Positions 62,984-64,000 of a stretch of DNA of 64,000 nt are shown piece after piece (positions within the stretch are counted from its first letter, which is position 1; every line of letters starts with the position of its first letter). The notes below the pieces were generated by a model, which was given only the letters and a program-made list of their open reading frames with translations, was not told the DNA's origin and searched no databases. The stretch covers positions 1 to 64,000 of the forward strand of contig CACYWP010000010.1 in assembly GCA_902778135.1 (NCBI GenBank), written 5' to 3'. Both the position numbers and the translations under genes were made by a program. The stretch comes from an uncultured Coriobacteriaceae bacterium. Lineage in GTDB: Bacteria > Actinomycetota > Coriobacteriia > Coriobacteriales > Atopobiaceae.

Positions 62984-63018
62984 AGACGCGTGCCACCCCG
63001 ATGAGGTGACACGCGTCT
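62984..63018. repeat. Hairpin between acpS and nnr genes
   Basis: AGACGCGTGCCACC (62984-62997) pairs with GGTGACACGCGTCT (63005-63018) with one mismatch and a 7-nt loop. Possible terminator of the acpS transcript or mRNA-stabilising stem; the rest of the 227-nt gap shows nothing. Confidence 0.5.
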
Positions 63019-63131
63019 GACCTGCGTCTTTATGGGAAGGTGCCGGAGTCGTGCGAGCCGTTCGGGAACGAGGCCCGCACGTCGCGCATTTCCGTCGGCC
63101 CGGGAGCCGCCCTCCGACGCCCGAGTGGCCC

Positions 63132-63623
63132 CTACAGGTTGCCCTGCAGGCGCTCCAGCTCCTCGATGACCGTGCGCGCCTGCTTGAACGACGACATCAG
63201 CTCCTGCTGGGGGTCGCGCTCGACCTTGGGCTGGGGGCGCACCTCGTCGGTCACCAGCAGCGCCATGGCCGTCGCGACGTCATGGGTGAACGACAGCGAC
63301 AGGGCGATCTCCACGACGCCCCTTTCGCGCGCCACCTCCTGCACCCTTCCCCTCAGCACCGCCACCGGTCGGCCGTTCGCATCGATCGCGACCGAGACGT
63401 CCTTGCGTCCGACGCCCTGTCCGAAACCACAGCCCAATGCCTTCAGCACCGCCTTGCGCGCGGCGAAGCGCGCGGCGTAGTGCTCCGCGGGCCGGGCCGT
63501 GCCCTCGCAGAAGCGCCGCTCCTCGTCGGTGAACATCCGAGAGGCGAACGACGCATGCCGTGCGAGGGCACGCTCCATGCGGGAGATCTCGAGAATGTCT
63601 ATGCCAACGCCCGCGGACGGCAC
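63132..63623 (-). CDS. acpS: Holo-[acyl-carrier-protein] synthase with C-terminal extension
   Basis: Transfers 4'-phosphopantetheine from CoA to acyl carrier protein. VGIDILEISRMERAL holds the catalytic Asp and FAARKAVLKALGCG (with its Glu-equivalent region EHYAARFAARKA) the second metal-binding motif; SLSFTHDVATAMALL ends the usual domain near residue 126. About 37 further residues, QPKVERDPQQELMSSFKQARTV..., form a helical tail not common in AcpS. Starts with GTG 63623, 3 nt after the glmS stop, so it is co-transcribed with glmS. Confidence 0.92.
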   Translation of the reverse strand: MPSAGVGIDILEISRMERALARHASFASRMFTDEERRFCEGTARPAEHYAARFAARKAVLKALGCGFGQGVGRKDVSVAIDANGRPVAVLRGRVQEVARERGVVEIALSLSFTHDVATAMALLVTDEVRPQPKVERDPQQELMSSFKQARTVIEELERLQGNL

Positions 63624-63626
63624 GTG

Positions 63627-64000
63627 CTACTCCACCGTGACGGACTTGGCCAGGTTGCGTGGCTTGTCCACGTCGTAGCCGCGGTCGCGCGCCACGTAGC
63701 GTGCCAGCAGCTGCAGGTGGATGACGGAGATGGCCGGCACGAGCAGCTGATCGGGGCACTGCGGGATCCACAGCACCTCCTGGCACATCTTGGCCACCTT
63801 CTCGTCGCCGTCGGTCGCCACGGCCACGACCACCGCGCCACGGGCCAGGCACTCCTGGATGTTGGAGACGGTCTTGTCGTGCACGTGGTCGGCCGGGACG
63901 ACGGCCACCACGGGGAATCCCGGCTCGATGAGCGAGATGGGGCCATGCTTCATCTCACCGGAGGGATAGGCCTCCGCATGCAGGTAGCTGATCTCCTTCA
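63627..64000 (-). CDS. glmS: Glutamine-fructose-6-phosphate aminotransferase, 3' part
   Basis: C-terminal 123 residues of GlmS, which makes glucosamine-6-phosphate for the cell wall; the gene continues beyond the window. ISYLHAEAYPSGEMKHGPISLIEPGFPVVAV is the family signature of the isomerase (SIS) domain, and the end DVDKPRNLAKSVTVE is the universal GlmS C-terminus (active-site Lys in PRNLAKSVTVE). Followed closely by acpS. Confidence 0.96.
   Translation of the reverse strand, partial: KEISYLHAEAYPSGEMKHGPISLIEPGFPVVAVVPADHVHDKTVSNIQECLARGAVVVAVATDGDEKVAKMCQEVLWIPQCPDQLLVPAISVIHLQLLARYVARDRGYDVDKPRNLAKSVTVE

Overview
The window looks like chromosomal DNA of a high-GC actinobacterium of the class Coriobacteriia, probably an Olsenella/Atopobiaceae-like anaerobe. 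This is an inference from base composition, from the lipoprotein and Tat-lipoprotein transporter genes, from the tsaB-rimI-tsaD triple fusion, and from the split purH function (stand-alone AICAR transformylase next to a PurO-type IMP cyclohydrolase). No rRNA or tRNA gene was recognised, so the taxonomy cannot be fixed here.

Layout. Positions 1-5 kb hold the end of an ArsC-like gene, a candidate ZTP riboswitch controlling the last two steps of purine synthesis, an rRNA methyltransferase (RsmJ type), a deformylase-like protein lacking its catalytic Glu, and a tyrosine phosphatase. Positions 5.2-20.2 kb are devoted to peptide use: an M3 oligoendopeptidase and two consecutive complete Opp/Dpp-type peptide ABC transporters, one with an unusually large binding protein and an OppC subunit carrying a large inserted domain. 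Positions 20.5-25.1 kb hold small regulatory pairs (GntR plus membrane protein, TetR plus DUF998-type membrane protein), a CPBP protease and TrmO. Positions 25.4-34.7 kb form one leftward maltodextrin operon: lacI-type regulator, malK, malE, malF, malG, a secreted alpha-amylase and a cytoplasmic GH13 enzyme.

Positions 35.0-38.9 kb are a patchwork of broken genes and duplicated segments ending exactly at the 3' end of guaA. A 20-nt near-copy of the guaA end lies 3.2 kb away in the same orientation, so this looks like the remnant of a guaA-targeted integrative element. Its two intact genes are an unrecognised zinc-ribbon protein and a DUF1016/YhcG-type nuclease. A truncated RpiR regulator and a headless RiPP-like leader fused to a zinc ribbon lie just outside.

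Positions 38.9-64 kb are mostly housekeeping genes: guaA, a LytR-CpsA-Psr cell-wall ligase with a Tyr/Gly/Asp tail, ychF, a multi-cluster ferredoxin, groEL/groES, nadE, an amidohydrolase, a polar amino-acid ABC transporter, the tsaB-rimI-tsaD fusion with tsaE, a family 4 uracil-DNA glycosylase, alr, nnrD/nnrE, acpS and the 3' part of glmS.

Three families of long inverted-repeat elements are scattered between genes. Two of them have copies whose arms differ by compensating changes, which suggests selection on structure. Hairpins also recur at the binding-protein/permease junctions of three ABC operons.
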